DNA of 17,203 nucleotides from Phycisphaerae bacterium. GTDB taxonomy: Bacteria > Planctomycetota > Phycisphaerae > UBA1845 > PWPN01. The stretch spans positions 1 to 17,203 of the forward strand of contig DAOOIV010000106.1 in NCBI GenBank assembly GCA_035384605.1. The letters run 5' to 3'. Made by a program: the position numbers and the translations under genes. The notes under the pieces are model-generated. The model ran no database searches and was not told the DNA's origin. It saw only the letters and a program-made list of their open reading frames with translations. Below, one piece after another: positions 1 through 7,865 of this stretch (its first letter is position 1; each line of letters starts with the position of its first letter).

Positions 1-649
1 TGCTTGGGCTGACGTATCCGGGCAGGCCCGGGCCGGTGATCCGTCTGAACCGGCCGGTGCCGGTCAATTGGCCGCCGGTGCCCGCGTTGTCGTAGTGGTA
101 AGCCACGCCGTACTCGGTGCCGATGTGGAACCCGGCGTCACGGCCGGGGATCTCGCCGGTGCCGGTGCCCTGGTAGTCGCGGGTGATGGTCTTGCTGTAG
201 AAGCCGCCGGTTCCGGCGATGGCCTCGCTGAGCAGGTGCAGCTTGCCCGTCACCCCTTCGTCGTAGGTGAAGGTCCGGGTGCCAACCCCGTCCTGGACCG
301 TGGCCTGCCGCCCGAGGCGGGTGTAGGTGAAGGTCACATCGGGGGTGTCGCTGCCGGGGTAGTCGATGCCGGTCATCTCGCCGGTGTTGGAGTCGTAAGT
401 GTATGTTGTGACGGTGTTTGCGTCGTGCCGGGCCCACTGGCGGGTGGAGAGCTTGCCGTCGGGGATGTAGGTGTAGGTGACGGCCTGGCCCGAATCATCA
501 ATCTTCTGCTTTAGCAAGCCGGTGGCCGGGTCGTAAACCCAGGTGGTGGTCTCGATGTCGTCGTTCGGCTGCGGCGTGCTGGGAATGCTGATGCTCGGCC
601 AAGTGGTGCCGGTGAAATCAACGCCGGAGGGGCTGCGGAAGGTGTGCAT
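1..649 (-). CDS. RHS/YD-repeat protein, partial (3' end beyond window, 5' end probably truncated)
   Basis: The minus strand has one continuous reading frame with typical RHS/YD repeats: VYDPATGLL, YTYIPDGKL, YTYDSNTGEM, FTYTRLGRQ and FTYDEGVTGKL, spaced about 20-25 residues apart. RHS proteins are large secreted shell-forming polypeptides that encapsulate toxins or adhesins. About 216 codons are visible and the frame continues off the left edge. The frame is open upstream only to a TGA at 791-793. The first ATG is at 647-649, has no Shine-Dalgarno sequence, and is followed almost at once by mid-shell-like sequence; no signal peptide or N-terminal domain precedes the repeats. Full-length RHS proteins usually exceed 1000 residues, so this is probably the 3' part of a gene that lost its 5' end by rearrangement, or a pseudogene fragment. 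The family call is firm; the start and the intactness are not. Confidence 0.72.
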   Translation of the reverse strand, partial: MHTFRSPSGVDFTGTTWPSISIPSTPQPNDDIETTTWVYDPATGLLKQKIDDSGQAVTYTYIPDGKLSTRQWARHDANTVTTYTYDSNTGEMTGIDYPGSDTPDVTFTYTRLGRQATVQDGVGTRTFTYDEGVTGKLHLLSEAIAGTGGFYSKTITRDYQGTGTGEIPGRDAGFHIGTEYGVAYHYDNAGTGGQLTGTGRFRRITGPGLPGYVSPS

Positions 650-702
650 CTTGGTCCGAGGGCCCGGAACTTCTTTTGACAGGTATAATACCGCATCTAA
701 AA

Positions 703-821
703 CTAGCACTACAGCGCAAAGTCGCTCTCTTAAGCGGGCGGCCCCGTGTTTCTGATAGCGCCGGGGGGCATAACGAGGCCTGAGCTTGGTTCAAATCAAC
801 CACCTTGCGCTGTGGTGCTAG
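703..821. repeat. 17-bp inverted repeat bounding a 119-bp element
   Basis: CTAGCACTACAGCGCAA at 703-719 is the reverse complement of 805-821 except for one base. That mismatch would be a U-G wobble in plus-strand RNA, so the transcript could form a full 17-bp stem around an 85-nt loop. The loop holds a further CCCCG/CGGGG pairing. The element lies at the 5' edge of the truncated RHS frame. It could be a terminator-like hairpin, a small non-autonomous mobile element or a rearrangement scar. No transposase and no clear target-site duplication is visible. Confidence 0.6.
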
Positions 822-886
822 CTCCGTACCCGTTTCGACACCCCTATGGACGGAGGAACAGCTCGCCGCGGCCTGCAACTACGTGG

Positions 887-930
887 TTGATCGGCAGGAT
901 GAACCGCATTGATCGGCAGGATGAGCCGCA
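887..930. repeat. 22-bp tandem duplication (two copies)
   Basis: Two adjacent 22-bp copies, 887-908 and 909-930, begin TTGATCGGCAGGATGA and differ at one position (A at 903, G at 925). They lie between the RHS fragment and the 3' end of the isomerase-like gene. Apart from this duplication and the upstream inverted repeat I see nothing in the 345-bp gap 650-994, and no terminator with a T-run. Confidence 0.7.
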
Positions 931-994
931 CCATGATGACGACTGATAATGCTTTCCTGCCGCTCCCTTACGGTCGCGGTTCTGAAAGATGGGC

Positions 995-2569
995 TCACGC
1001 TTCCTGCAACACCTTCCAGCCGAGGGTGTCGGCCAAGGCGAAGACCGGCTCCTTGAGGTCGCCGTAGAAGGTGACGCGGTGCCAACCCCACTGGTCCCAC
1101 TCGGTAAAGAGTTTTTCGATGTCGCCGACCGGTTCGACGGCCAGCTTGGTCCGACAGGCCCGGTCGTCATCGACGTTGGCGACCGCCTTGCCCTGGTGGA
1201 AGAGAACGACCTTGAGTTCCGGCCTGAACTCGACCGTGGTGGTCATGTAGCCCAGCGGCATGATCGAGCGGAGTGAGGCGCCCTGGCGGTCCTCGGAGTG
1301 GGTGAGAATCTCGAATGGGTTGGCTTGGCCCTTGGGCCCGAACGGTTTGTTCGAGGCCACGCAGTGGGCGTAGATGATCTGTCGCGACGAAGTATCGATG
1401 ACCGGGTCGGAGATGAAGCCCGGCCGTCCCTGCGTCAGGGCGGTCATTGCCACCATAGTGCAGGTCGAGCGGAGGTCGCATTCGCAAGCCCCGATCAGCC
1501 CTTCGTTGAGCAATTCATGGAACCCCAGGCAGGGGTAGGCGTGGATGTGGTTGCCGTAGAAGCCGCCGAGGCAATTGATGGTGATGGCGTTGGCCCCGTG
1601 TTTCCTGAGGAGGGCCTTCTCGGCGAGGTACATCGCCGCGGACTGTTCGAGCGTCTCGCGGGAGACGCCCTCGATCTTTGCGGCCGTCTTCTGCCAGCGG
1701 TCGGCGATGGCCTTCGACTCGTTCTTGTCCGCGGCCTCCCAGGCGTCGTTGAGCTCCTTGAAGGGGATCTGAACGACGTCGATGCCCATCTCCTTTTTGA
1801 CCGCCTCGTCCATGTTGTGCCAGCCCTTTTCCACGGTGAGGATCTTTGATTCCTTCATACGGGCGAGGCAGTCCTTGGGCGTGAGGGCTTCGACCTTGTC
1901 GGGTTTGGTGGTGAGATCGCCGGGCTTGGGCGTGCGTTGTCGGCGGGCGTTGGCCGTAGCCGCGACGAAGTCGGCCATTGAGCCGCCCCGCTTGATCACC
2001 CTGAAGCAGCGGACGGCCGCGACCACGTCTTCCATCCGCGAGGATGCGACGAAGCCGACGTTCGGCGTCTTGTCGCGCAGGAACTTGGCGCCATAGACAA
2101 GGAACCCGCCGCTGCCACCATATTGGAAGTCGGCGTACAGCGTGGGTTTGCCGGAAGCAGCGATGGTCTGCACCACGCGGTTCCAGGCGTTCATCTGGTA
2201 GACGAGGTAGCCGTCGATATCAGCGGTCTTGTCCTGCTCCAGGATCTTGTTGGCGGCTTCCTCGCCGTCGGCCATCGAGGTGAGGAACTCGAATCGCGGG
2301 CAGGCCTCCTTGAGCGTGTTGGTGATCCGGTCCATCACCGGCTGGAAGTCAAAGCCTTTGTTGGGCCAGTCGGGCCGGTCCTGTTTGGGCCCGTGCAGTG
2401 AGTAGATGATGCGGACGCGGATCTTGCTGGGCCCTTCGGCAGCCCGCGCGGTGGACCCGGCCGTCAGTATGCCCGTTGCCCCGACACATGTTGCGCACCC
2501 GGTCGCGAGGAACCGCCGGCGGCTCATCCGACAGCACGCACACCCCGAAAGCTTCTCATGCATACTCAT
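995..2569 (-). CDS. Tat-exported protein with L-fucose/L-arabinose-isomerase-like fold
   Basis: The protein has 524 residues. The N-terminus carries a twin-arginine signal (SRRRFL at 16-21, a hydrophobic stretch, then an Ala-rich cleavage region near TARAA at 40-44), so it should be exported folded. The body resembles the sugar isomerase family of L-fucose and L-arabinose isomerases: alternating Rossmann-like segments, then a C-terminal block with HIHAYPCLGFHELLNEGL, CECDL, ALTQGRPGFISD and IIYAHC. In the family, a Glu, an Asp and a His in this region bind the catalytic metal; which residues do so here is inference. I chose the ATG at 2567-2569 because GGAGG lies 8 nt upstream; a longer in-frame start at 2653 lacks this. 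Export of a sugar-isomerase-like protein is unusual, and the substrate is unknown. It is divergent from a secreted glycosidase-like gene, 239 bp apart. Unusually, Cys residues flank the Tat motif (C10, C12, C13, C25, C28). Confidence 0.8.
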   Translation of the reverse strand: MSMHEKLSGCACCRMSRRRFLATGCATCVGATGILTAGSTARAAEGPSKIRVRIIYSLHGPKQDRPDWPNKGFDFQPVMDRITNTLKEACPRFEFLTSMADGEEAANKILEQDKTADIDGYLVYQMNAWNRVVQTIAASGKPTLYADFQYGGSGGFLVYGAKFLRDKTPNVGFVASSRMEDVVAAVRCFRVIKRGGSMADFVAATANARRQRTPKPGDLTTKPDKVEALTPKDCLARMKESKILTVEKGWHNMDEAVKKEMGIDVVQIPFKELNDAWEAADKNESKAIADRWQKTAAKIEGVSRETLEQSAAMYLAEKALLRKHGANAITINCLGGFYGNHIHAYPCLGFHELLNEGLIGACECDLRSTCTMVAMTALTQGRPGFISDPVIDTSSRQIIYAHCVASNKPFGPKGQANPFEILTHSEDRQGASLRSIMPLGYMTTTVEFRPELKVVLFHQGKAVANVDDDRACRTKLAVEPVGDIEKLFTEWDQWGWHRVTFYGDLKEPVFALADTLGWKVLQEA

Positions 2570-2808
2570 GACTGGATCCTCCGTTATCGAGTGGACTGGA
2601 CTTGCTGCGAGTGCCCGGGCGACGCCGCGCCCGGGGCTCCTCCAGACCGCCATGCTATCGAAAGGTTGGTGCCAGCGTCAAACGGCGCGCCCGAACGGCT
2701 GGTCAGCGGCCAGATACAAAGCGCGCCTCAGGGGTGGTACACTGCCCGGCGTTTCGAAGTCTCACAGGTGTCTATCCGGGCTCGGCCGACTGATGCGAGG
2801 TGATCGAT

Positions 2809-4899
2809 ATGAAAAGCCTGCGTTTGGCTGCATGCGTATCATTGGTTCTTGGCGGGTCGATGACCGGCTTGGCGGCCGAAGCATCTCTTCGCACCCAGTC
2901 GTCGCCTGTAGGCGAGTTGGCCACCGCGATGCTGGGGCCGGGATGGACCGGACCGTTGGGCGAGAAGGACCTTCTGTGGCGACTGGCTCTGCGGGGGCCG
3001 GACTCGGCGACGGCAGAACTGACCAGCGCGAGCGTGCCATGGATCGAGGCAGAGGGGGCGGGCAGCACGGCATACACGTTTGTCTGGTTGGGCGAGCTGA
3101 AGAATGGAGAGGTGCGGGTTACTTTGACCATCACGGAGGGTCGGCGCGCGACGGGGTGGCGGCTCAGAGCCGGTTTGCCCGACGGTTGGAAGGTGGTGCG
3201 GGCGGATTGGCCGATCCTGCCGAACATCCGGACAGAGCCCGGCCTGAGAATGGCAGCTCCGTTCGGCTGGGGGCTGGAATACGACGTGAAGCCGGGCATG
3301 AGCTATGAGGGCGCTTACCCATCTCTGGTGACCTCGATGCCCTTCGTAGCTTTCTATCGCGACGGCAAGGGGCTGTATGTCGGCGTTCACGACAGGAAGG
3401 GCCATCACAAGCATCTGGCCGTCAAGGCGAGCGAAGACCGTGTCTGCGTGACCTGCACGCACTGGCCTTCGGATGCGGATACGGTTGGAGGTCGTTATGC
3501 ACCGGAGTTTGAAGCGGTCGTCAGCGCATTCGACGGGGACTACTGGAACGGCGCTCAGATCTATCGGGCATTCACTCGCGAGACGCCATGGGGAGGGGAC
3601 AAAGGTGGGCTACGGCTTGAGAACCGGAATCAGCCTGTGCCAGAGTGGCTCAAGGATATCGACCTCTGGCTCATGCCCGGTCCGGAGCCGCTTAAGAACG
3701 TCGAGGCCTGCCGCAGAGCGGGCGAGTTTTTTGGCGTGCCGATCGGCCTACACTGGTACAACTGGCACGAGATCCCGTTCGACACGCTTTACCCTGAGTA
3801 CTTCCCTGCCAAGCCGCACTTTCGCGAGGGTGTGAAGGCTCTGCAGGAGGCCGGGTTCCGTGTTATGCCGTACATCAACGGTCGCTTGTGTGATCCGAAC
3901 TCGAAGACCTGGACGCAGGAAGGCGGCGAGCAGGCCGCTGCCCGGCAAGAGGATGGCAAGCCGTACACCGAGGAATACGGCTCGAAGGTGCCGCTCAACG
4001 TCATGTGCCCGTATACCGTTTTCTGGCAAGACAAGATCGTCGGCATCGTGGATCGGCTGGTCAATGGATATGGTGTTGATGGCGTGTATATCGACCAGAT
4101 CGGCGCGGCCCATGCGGTACGATGTTTCAACCCTGACCATGGTCATTCGCGCGGCGGGGGGACTTTCTGGTTTGACGGCTACCGCAAGATGCTCGATCAG
4201 GTCCGAGCGCGGTTGCCCAAGGACCGTATGATCACGACCGAGGAGAACGCCGAATGCTGGAACGACCAGTTTGATGCTCTGCTGATGGTCAACACGCCAT
4301 CGACCGGCGGGAGGCGGATCATCCCTCTGATGCCGGCGGTCTATGGCGGACGCATCATCACCTTCGGTTTTCAGTACATGGCCGGGGATGACATCGTCAA
4401 GTCGCTGCCGTTTCGTGCGAAGATGGCTCGCGCGTTCCTGTGGGGCGCGCAACTGGGTTGGATCGGCGTCGATTCGATCATGGCTGACAACGCCCGCAAG
4501 GAGGCTGAATTCCTGAGAAACCTGGCCGTCGCCCGACGAGGAGGACACGAGTTCCTTCTCACTGGCACGTTCCTTGGCGAGGCAGAGGTCACGGGAGACA
4601 ATCCCCGGCTCATCGGCGAAGGCACCGGTCGCGGCAGCCCGTACGCAATCGACCTGCCGGCCGTGATGGCAACAGCCTGGCTGGCCACGGACGGCACCGT
4701 GGGCCTGGCCGTTGTGAACCTTTCAGACCGGCCGCGAACCGTGGAAATCCGGCCACCCTGGAACCGTCTGAACGAGCTGGAGACCGGCGCAGCTCCGAAG
4801 CCCGCTGCCGACGACCAGCCTCAGGCGGCACCGATCACCATCGCGGCCTCCGACGCCCGGGTTTTGCGTGCGGCAGGAACGACTCGCCCATCACGGTAG
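2809..4899 (+). CDS. Secreted DUF6259-type TIM-barrel glycoside-hydrolase-like protein
   Basis: The product has 696 residues with a Sec signal peptide (MKSLRLAACVSLVLGGSMTG, cleavage likely after LAA near residue 22). The N-terminal third looks like a beta-sandwich (repeated short strands, then FVAFYRDGKGLYVGVHD). A TIM-barrel core follows with the family pattern HWYNWHEIPFDTLYPEYFP (about 315-333), MPYINGRL, VDGVYIDQIG (D429) and TTEENAEC (E478, E479, E482). I recognise this as DUF6259, distantly related to clan-D-type alpha-glycosidases. By analogy D429 would be the nucleophile and a Glu of the TEENAE segment the acid/base, but this is inference. A C-terminal small beta domain includes GLAVVNLSDRPRTVEI. 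The start is the ATG at 2809, with GAGG 8 nt upstream; a GTG at 2800 is in frame but overlaps that site. The likely substrate is an extracellular polysaccharide or oligosaccharide. The gene is divergent from the Tat isomerase-like gene and convergent with ahcY. The 167-bp gap that follows has no recognisable terminator. Confidence 0.85.
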   Translation: MKSLRLAACVSLVLGGSMTGLAAEASLRTQSSPVGELATAMLGPGWTGPLGEKDLLWRLALRGPDSATAELTSASVPWIEAEGAGSTAYTFVWLGELKNGEVRVTLTITEGRRATGWRLRAGLPDGWKVVRADWPILPNIRTEPGLRMAAPFGWGLEYDVKPGMSYEGAYPSLVTSMPFVAFYRDGKGLYVGVHDRKGHHKHLAVKASEDRVCVTCTHWPSDADTVGGRYAPEFEAVVSAFDGDYWNGAQIYRAFTRETPWGGDKGGLRLENRNQPVPEWLKDIDLWLMPGPEPLKNVEACRRAGEFFGVPIGLHWYNWHEIPFDTLYPEYFPAKPHFREGVKALQEAGFRVMPYINGRLCDPNSKTWTQEGGEQAAARQEDGKPYTEEYGSKVPLNVMCPYTVFWQDKIVGIVDRLVNGYGVDGVYIDQIGAAHAVRCFNPDHGHSRGGGTFWFDGYRKMLDQVRARLPKDRMITTEENAECWNDQFDALLMVNTPSTGGRRIIPLMPAVYGGRIITFGFQYMAGDDIVKSLPFRAKMARAFLWGAQLGWIGVDSIMADNARKEAEFLRNLAVARRGGHEFLLTGTFLGEAEVTGDNPRLIGEGTGRGSPYAIDLPAVMATAWLATDGTVGLAVVNLSDRPRTVEIRPPWNRLNELETGAAPKPAADDQPQAAPITIAASDARVLRAAGTTRPSR

Positions 4900-5066
4900 G
4901 GGATCTACAGGAAGCAGGGGGTCAAGACATCTCCGTGCATGGGGATCACGAGCGCCTTGGGACACCCGCGGCAGGGGAGGGAGTCTTCTGGGCAACCGGT
5001 GTGTGGCTGTGGCGACGGCTGCTCCAGATGTCGATTCGGCGTCCTGCTCCTTGGGTCGGGAACCCA

Positions 5067-6491
5067 TCAGTATCGGTAATGCTCCGGCTTGAACGGCCCG
5101 TTGACCGGCACGCCGATGTACCTGGCCTGTTTCTCGGTCAGCTTGGTTAGCTTGGCCCCGAGTTTGCTCAGGTGCAGGGTCGCGACGCGCTCGTCCAGGT
5201 GTTTGGGCAGCGTGTAGACCTTCTTCTCGTACTTGCCGGTGTTGCGGTTTTCCCACAGTTCGATCTGGGCGATCACCTGGTTGGTGAAGCTGTTGCTCAT
5301 CACGAAGCTGGGATGCCCGGTGGCGCAGCCGAGGTTGACCAGGCGGCCCTTGGCCAGCACGATGATCCGCTTGCCATCGGGCCAGATGACGTGGTCCACC
5401 TGCGGTTTGATCTCCTCCCACTTGAGATCGCCGAGCCGGTTCACCTGGATCTCGCTATCGAAGTGCCCGATGTTGCAGACAATGGCCTGGTCTTTCATCT
5501 GGTCCATGTGCTCACGGGTGATGACGTCAACGTTGCCGGTGGCGGTGACGAAGATGTCGGCCCATTTGCAGGCGTCATCCATGGTGACCACCTGGTAGCC
5601 TTCCATGGCGGCCTGCAATGCGCAGATCGGGTCGATTTCGGTGATGTAGACCGTGGCGCCCAGCCCGCGGAACGCCTGGGCACAACCCTTGCCGACGTCG
5701 CCATAACCGCAGACCACGCACTTCTTGCCGGCGATCATCACATCGGTGGCCCGCTTGATGCCGTCCATCAGACTCTCGCGGCATCCGTAGAGGTTGTCGA
5801 ACTTGCTCTTGGTTACCGAATCATTGACGTTGATCGCGGTGAAGAGCAGTTCGCCGTTGCGGGACATCTCGTAAAGGCGATGGACGCCCGTGGTGGTTTC
5901 CTCGGTGACGCCGATGACACGCCCGGCCATCTTGTGGAAGAACCGGGCGTCTTTTTCGCGGACGCGGCGCAGGAGGTTGTCGACGACTTCGATCTCGTGG
6001 TTGTCTTTGCAGATGGCCGGATGCTTGCCGGTCTTGGCGAACTCGGCCTCAAAAGCCCGGCCGCGATGGATCAGCAGCGTGGCATCGCCGCCGTCATCGA
6101 CGATGCTGGTCGGCCCGTCGCCGTCCGGCCAGCTCAGCGCCTTGAGCGTGAATTCCCAGTATTCCTCGAGGCTTTCGCCTTTGTACGCGAAGACTGGGAT
6201 TCCCCGCTTGGCAACGGCCGCCGCGGCGTGGTCCTGAGTCGAGAAGATGTTGCAGCTTGCCCAGCGGACCTCGGCTCCCAGTTCGACCAGCGTTTCGATC
6301 AGCACGGCCGTCTGAATGGTCATGTGCAGCGAGCCGGTGATCTTGGCCCCGGCGAGCGGTTTGCGACCCGCGTATTCCTCACGTACGGCCATCAAGCCGG
6401 GCATTTCACTCTCGGCGATGGCGATTTCCTTGCGACCCCAGTCGGCAAGTGACAGATCCTTGACCTTGAAATCCGTAACGGCGGTTGCCAT
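5067..6491 (-). CDS. ahcY: Adenosylhomocysteinase (S-adenosyl-L-homocysteine hydrolase)
   Basis: This NAD-dependent cytosolic enzyme reversibly splits S-adenosylhomocysteine into adenosine and homocysteine, removing the product inhibitor of methyltransferases. The 474-residue protein has the usual length for bacterial forms. Signature segments are visible: NIFSTQDHAAAA (81-92), DDGGDAT (132-138), GVTEETTTGVHRLY (194-207), NVNDSVTKSKFDN (221-233), the NAD-binding CGYGDVGKG (261-269), and the C-terminal KPEHYRY, whose Lys and Tyr complete the cofactor site of the neighbouring subunit. The start ATG has AGGAG 8 nt upstream. The gene lies 115 bp downstream of an ArsR/methyltransferase fusion on the same strand, so the two are probably co-transcribed and controlled by methyl-cycle status. 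I looked for an SAH riboswitch in the gap and found no match. The opposite strand of this gene has a long open frame, a by-product of high GC content. Confidence 0.98.
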   Translation of the reverse strand: MATAVTDFKVKDLSLADWGRKEIAIAESEMPGLMAVREEYAGRKPLAGAKITGSLHMTIQTAVLIETLVELGAEVRWASCNIFSTQDHAAAAVAKRGIPVFAYKGESLEEYWEFTLKALSWPDGDGPTSIVDDGGDATLLIHRGRAFEAEFAKTGKHPAICKDNHEIEVVDNLLRRVREKDARFFHKMAGRVIGVTEETTTGVHRLYEMSRNGELLFTAINVNDSVTKSKFDNLYGCRESLMDGIKRATDVMIAGKKCVVCGYGDVGKGCAQAFRGLGATVYITEIDPICALQAAMEGYQVVTMDDACKWADIFVTATGNVDVITREHMDQMKDQAIVCNIGHFDSEIQVNRLGDLKWEEIKPQVDHVIWPDGKRIIVLAKGRLVNLGCATGHPSFVMSNSFTNQVIAQIELWENRNTGKYEKKVYTLPKHLDERVATLHLSKLGAKLTKLTEKQARYIGVPVNGPFKPEHYRY

Positions 6492-6606
6492 TTGTTATGC
6501 TCCTGTTCAGAAATCCTTGCGTCTTTGCACTGTTTTTGACTTGCCAAAGCCATTCTGCGCTTCGCGGAAGGCTCGGCTTACGTTCCGTGTTTCACCGCTC
6601 GCGCGA

Positions 6607-7620
6607 TCAAGGCGCTGAAACCCGCCCGGTCACGACAAACAATCCGGGTGCATCCACTCGGCTGCGGTCACTTGGTCTGGCCGTGCGCAGCGGCGCGGCT
6701 CGAACCTCTCGAAATCCCGCTTGTGCGAGCCAATCGGACACTTGGGCAGGCTCGAAACCCCACCAGCGGTCACCCATTCGTTCGTAGAACTCAGCACACC
6801 GATGGTCCTGCTGCTCGATGATCAGAACCCCTCCGCGAGGGTGGACAGTTCGCTTGAGGTCCCGCAGCGATTCGGCCGGCGATTCCACATGATGGAGCAC
6901 GAGCGAGACAATCGCGAGGTCAATTTCCGCGTCGGCCAACGGCAGACTGCCGAGCGTCCCTTCGCGAAATTCGATATTATCTGCTGCGCGGACCTCCGGT
7001 CGGTTTCGGGCGATCTCAATCATTCGGGGAGCCGGATCCACTGCGATGACCTTGCGGAATCGTGCGGATAGCACGGGCAGGAGATAGCCGGTGCCGCTGC
7101 CGATATCTGCGGCGGTCCACTCCGTCGGCAGAAGGGCGGTCAGGGCCTCAAGGTGAAAGGCCTCTCCGAAAGCGTCGATCCGCAACCGATCCCACTTGGC
7201 CGCGAGGGCGTCAAAGAAACCTCGGTCTCCGGCGTGTCGGCGGCGGACGACTTTCTGTAGCCGATCGGCGACGTCGCCGTCGAGTTGGGCTTGTCCCACC
7301 CATTCGAGCAACCGATCTCGCAGGCCGATGACACCGTTGCTCATCGGCCTGAGTGATCCCTGCGAACCTGGCGGCCTCCCCGGAACGACGGCAGCGTCGC
7401 TTGGGGGCCGGACGGCGTACATGACCGTTGTTCCCACTCGCCGATCCACCAGCAGACCGGCATCGCGAAGCACCTTCAAATGCCGGCTGACCGTGGATTG
7501 CGGCATCCGCAGGATCTCGACCAACTCGGACACGCTCAGATCGTAGTCCGACAGTACCCGAAGGAGCTTCTGGCGGGTCGCATCTGACATCGCTCTGAAT
7601 ACGGTTTCGTTTGCCGTCAT
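6607..7620 (-). CDS. ArsR-family HTH / SAM-dependent methyltransferase fusion, SahR-like regulator
   Basis: The 337-residue protein joins two domains. Residues 5-70 form an ArsR-type winged helix, with recognition helix MPQSTVSRHLKVLRDAGLL (39-57) and wing VGTTVMYAV. Residues 130-330 form a class I methyltransferase fold, with motif I ADIGSGTG (171-178), an acidic end of strand 2 (VIAVDP, 191-196) and LHHVESP (242-248). Such fusions next to ahcY resemble SahR, an ArsR-family regulator of the methionine/SAH cycle that responds to S-adenosylhomocysteine. The methyltransferase domain may act mainly as an SAM/SAH sensor; this function is inferred from family and neighbour. I chose the ATG at 7618-7620, which begins right before the HTH (MTANETVFRAMSDATRQ); the frame is open further upstream but adds no domain. 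The Shine-Dalgarno sequence is weak. A palindrome overlaps the predicted promoter, fitting autoregulation. Confidence 0.85.
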   Translation of the reverse strand: MTANETVFRAMSDATRQKLLRVLSDYDLSVSELVEILRMPQSTVSRHLKVLRDAGLLVDRRVGTTVMYAVRPPSDAAVVPGRPPGSQGSLRPMSNGVIGLRDRLLEWVGQAQLDGDVADRLQKVVRRRHAGDRGFFDALAAKWDRLRIDAFGEAFHLEALTALLPTEWTAADIGSGTGYLLPVLSARFRKVIAVDPAPRMIEIARNRPEVRAADNIEFREGTLGSLPLADAEIDLAIVSLVLHHVESPAESLRDLKRTVHPRGGVLIIEQQDHRCAEFYERMGDRWWGFEPAQVSDWLAQAGFREVRAAPLRTARPSDRSRVDAPGLFVVTGRVSAP

Positions 7621-7633
7621 GGCCAATCCAGGT

Positions 7634-7654
7634 ATCCGGATGATAGGATATATC
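7634..7654. promoter_or_regulatory. Candidate operator: adjacent palindromes ATCCGGAT and GATATATC
   Basis: Two perfect 8-bp palindromes, ATCCGGAT at 7634-7641 and GATATATC at 7647-7654, lie next to each other. The second covers most of the predicted -10 box of the SahR-like gene. ArsR-family dimers bind short AT-rich inverted repeats, so this is a plausible self-repression site. I did not find the same palindromes in front of ahcY. Confidence 0.4.
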
Positions 7655-7673
7655 GGTAGATGACAGGAAGCAA
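7645..7673 (-). promoter_or_regulatory. Putative promoter of the SahR-like gene
   Basis: Read on the minus strand, TTGCTT (7668-7673) and TATCCT (7645-7650) are separated by exactly 17 bp and lie about 25 bp upstream of the start codon. Each hexamer matches the sigma-70 consensus at four positions. The match is moderate, but spacing and placement fit. Confidence 0.45.
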
Positions 7674-7814
7674 GCGAGTTTTTGGGAGGGCCAAGGCAGG
7701 CGGACATGGCTGGCAGCCAGAATGAGGGCTTTCTGCCCTGAGACGGTATTCCTTGGTGGGATTTGGCCAAGACTCGCAGGAACCCGGAACACCGCTTTTT
7801 TCCCGATTATCGGC

Positions 7815-7843
7815 TTGACTTTGGTTTGCCCGTGCCACAAAAT
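7815..7843 (+). promoter_or_regulatory. Putative upstream nrdJ promoter (P1)
   Basis: TTGACT (7815-7820) and CAAAAT (7838-7843) are separated by 17 bp. The -35 box matches consensus at five positions and the -10 box at four. The -10 box falls inside the first NrdR-box-like site, as expected for a promoter repressed by NrdR. Confidence 0.4.
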
Positions 7844-7850
7844 ATAGGGG
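7835..7850 (+). promoter_or_regulatory. NrdR-box-like site 1 upstream of nrdJ
   Basis: CCACAAAATATAGGGG matches the palindromic NrdR box (acaCwAtATaTwGtgt) at 12 of 16 positions, including all of the central ATATAG half and the CaA of the other half. NrdR is the Zn/ATP-cone repressor of ribonucleotide reductase genes. The site overlaps the -10 box of promoter P1. Confidence 0.55.
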
Positions 7851-7865
7851 CCAGGTCGGCTGGAC

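Noticed and set aside
68..514. Plus-strand frame of 148 codons opposite the RHS fragment
   Set aside because: Val/Gly/Ala-rich translation typical of an antisense frame; the minus strand carries clear YD repeats.
677..691. Plus-strand promoter with TTGACA and TATAAT
   Set aside because: The two boxes are only about 3 bp apart instead of about 17, so they cannot work together.
703..821. tRNA-like or tmRNA-like fold because of GGTTCAAATC and the long closing stem
   Set aside because: The 17-bp closing stem is far too long for an acceptor, the presumed T-stem does not pair, and no anticodon arm or CCA end fits.
5172..6452. Long plus-strand open frame opposite ahcY (426 codons)
   Set aside because: It is the complement of a well-conserved gene in high-GC DNA; the translation is low-complexity and has no family pattern or ribosome site.
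6492..6606. SAH riboswitch upstream of ahcY
   Set aside because: The conserved GC-rich core and pseudoknot pattern of SAH riboswitches are not recognisable in the 115-bp gap; only small fragments such as GCCGAGCC occur.
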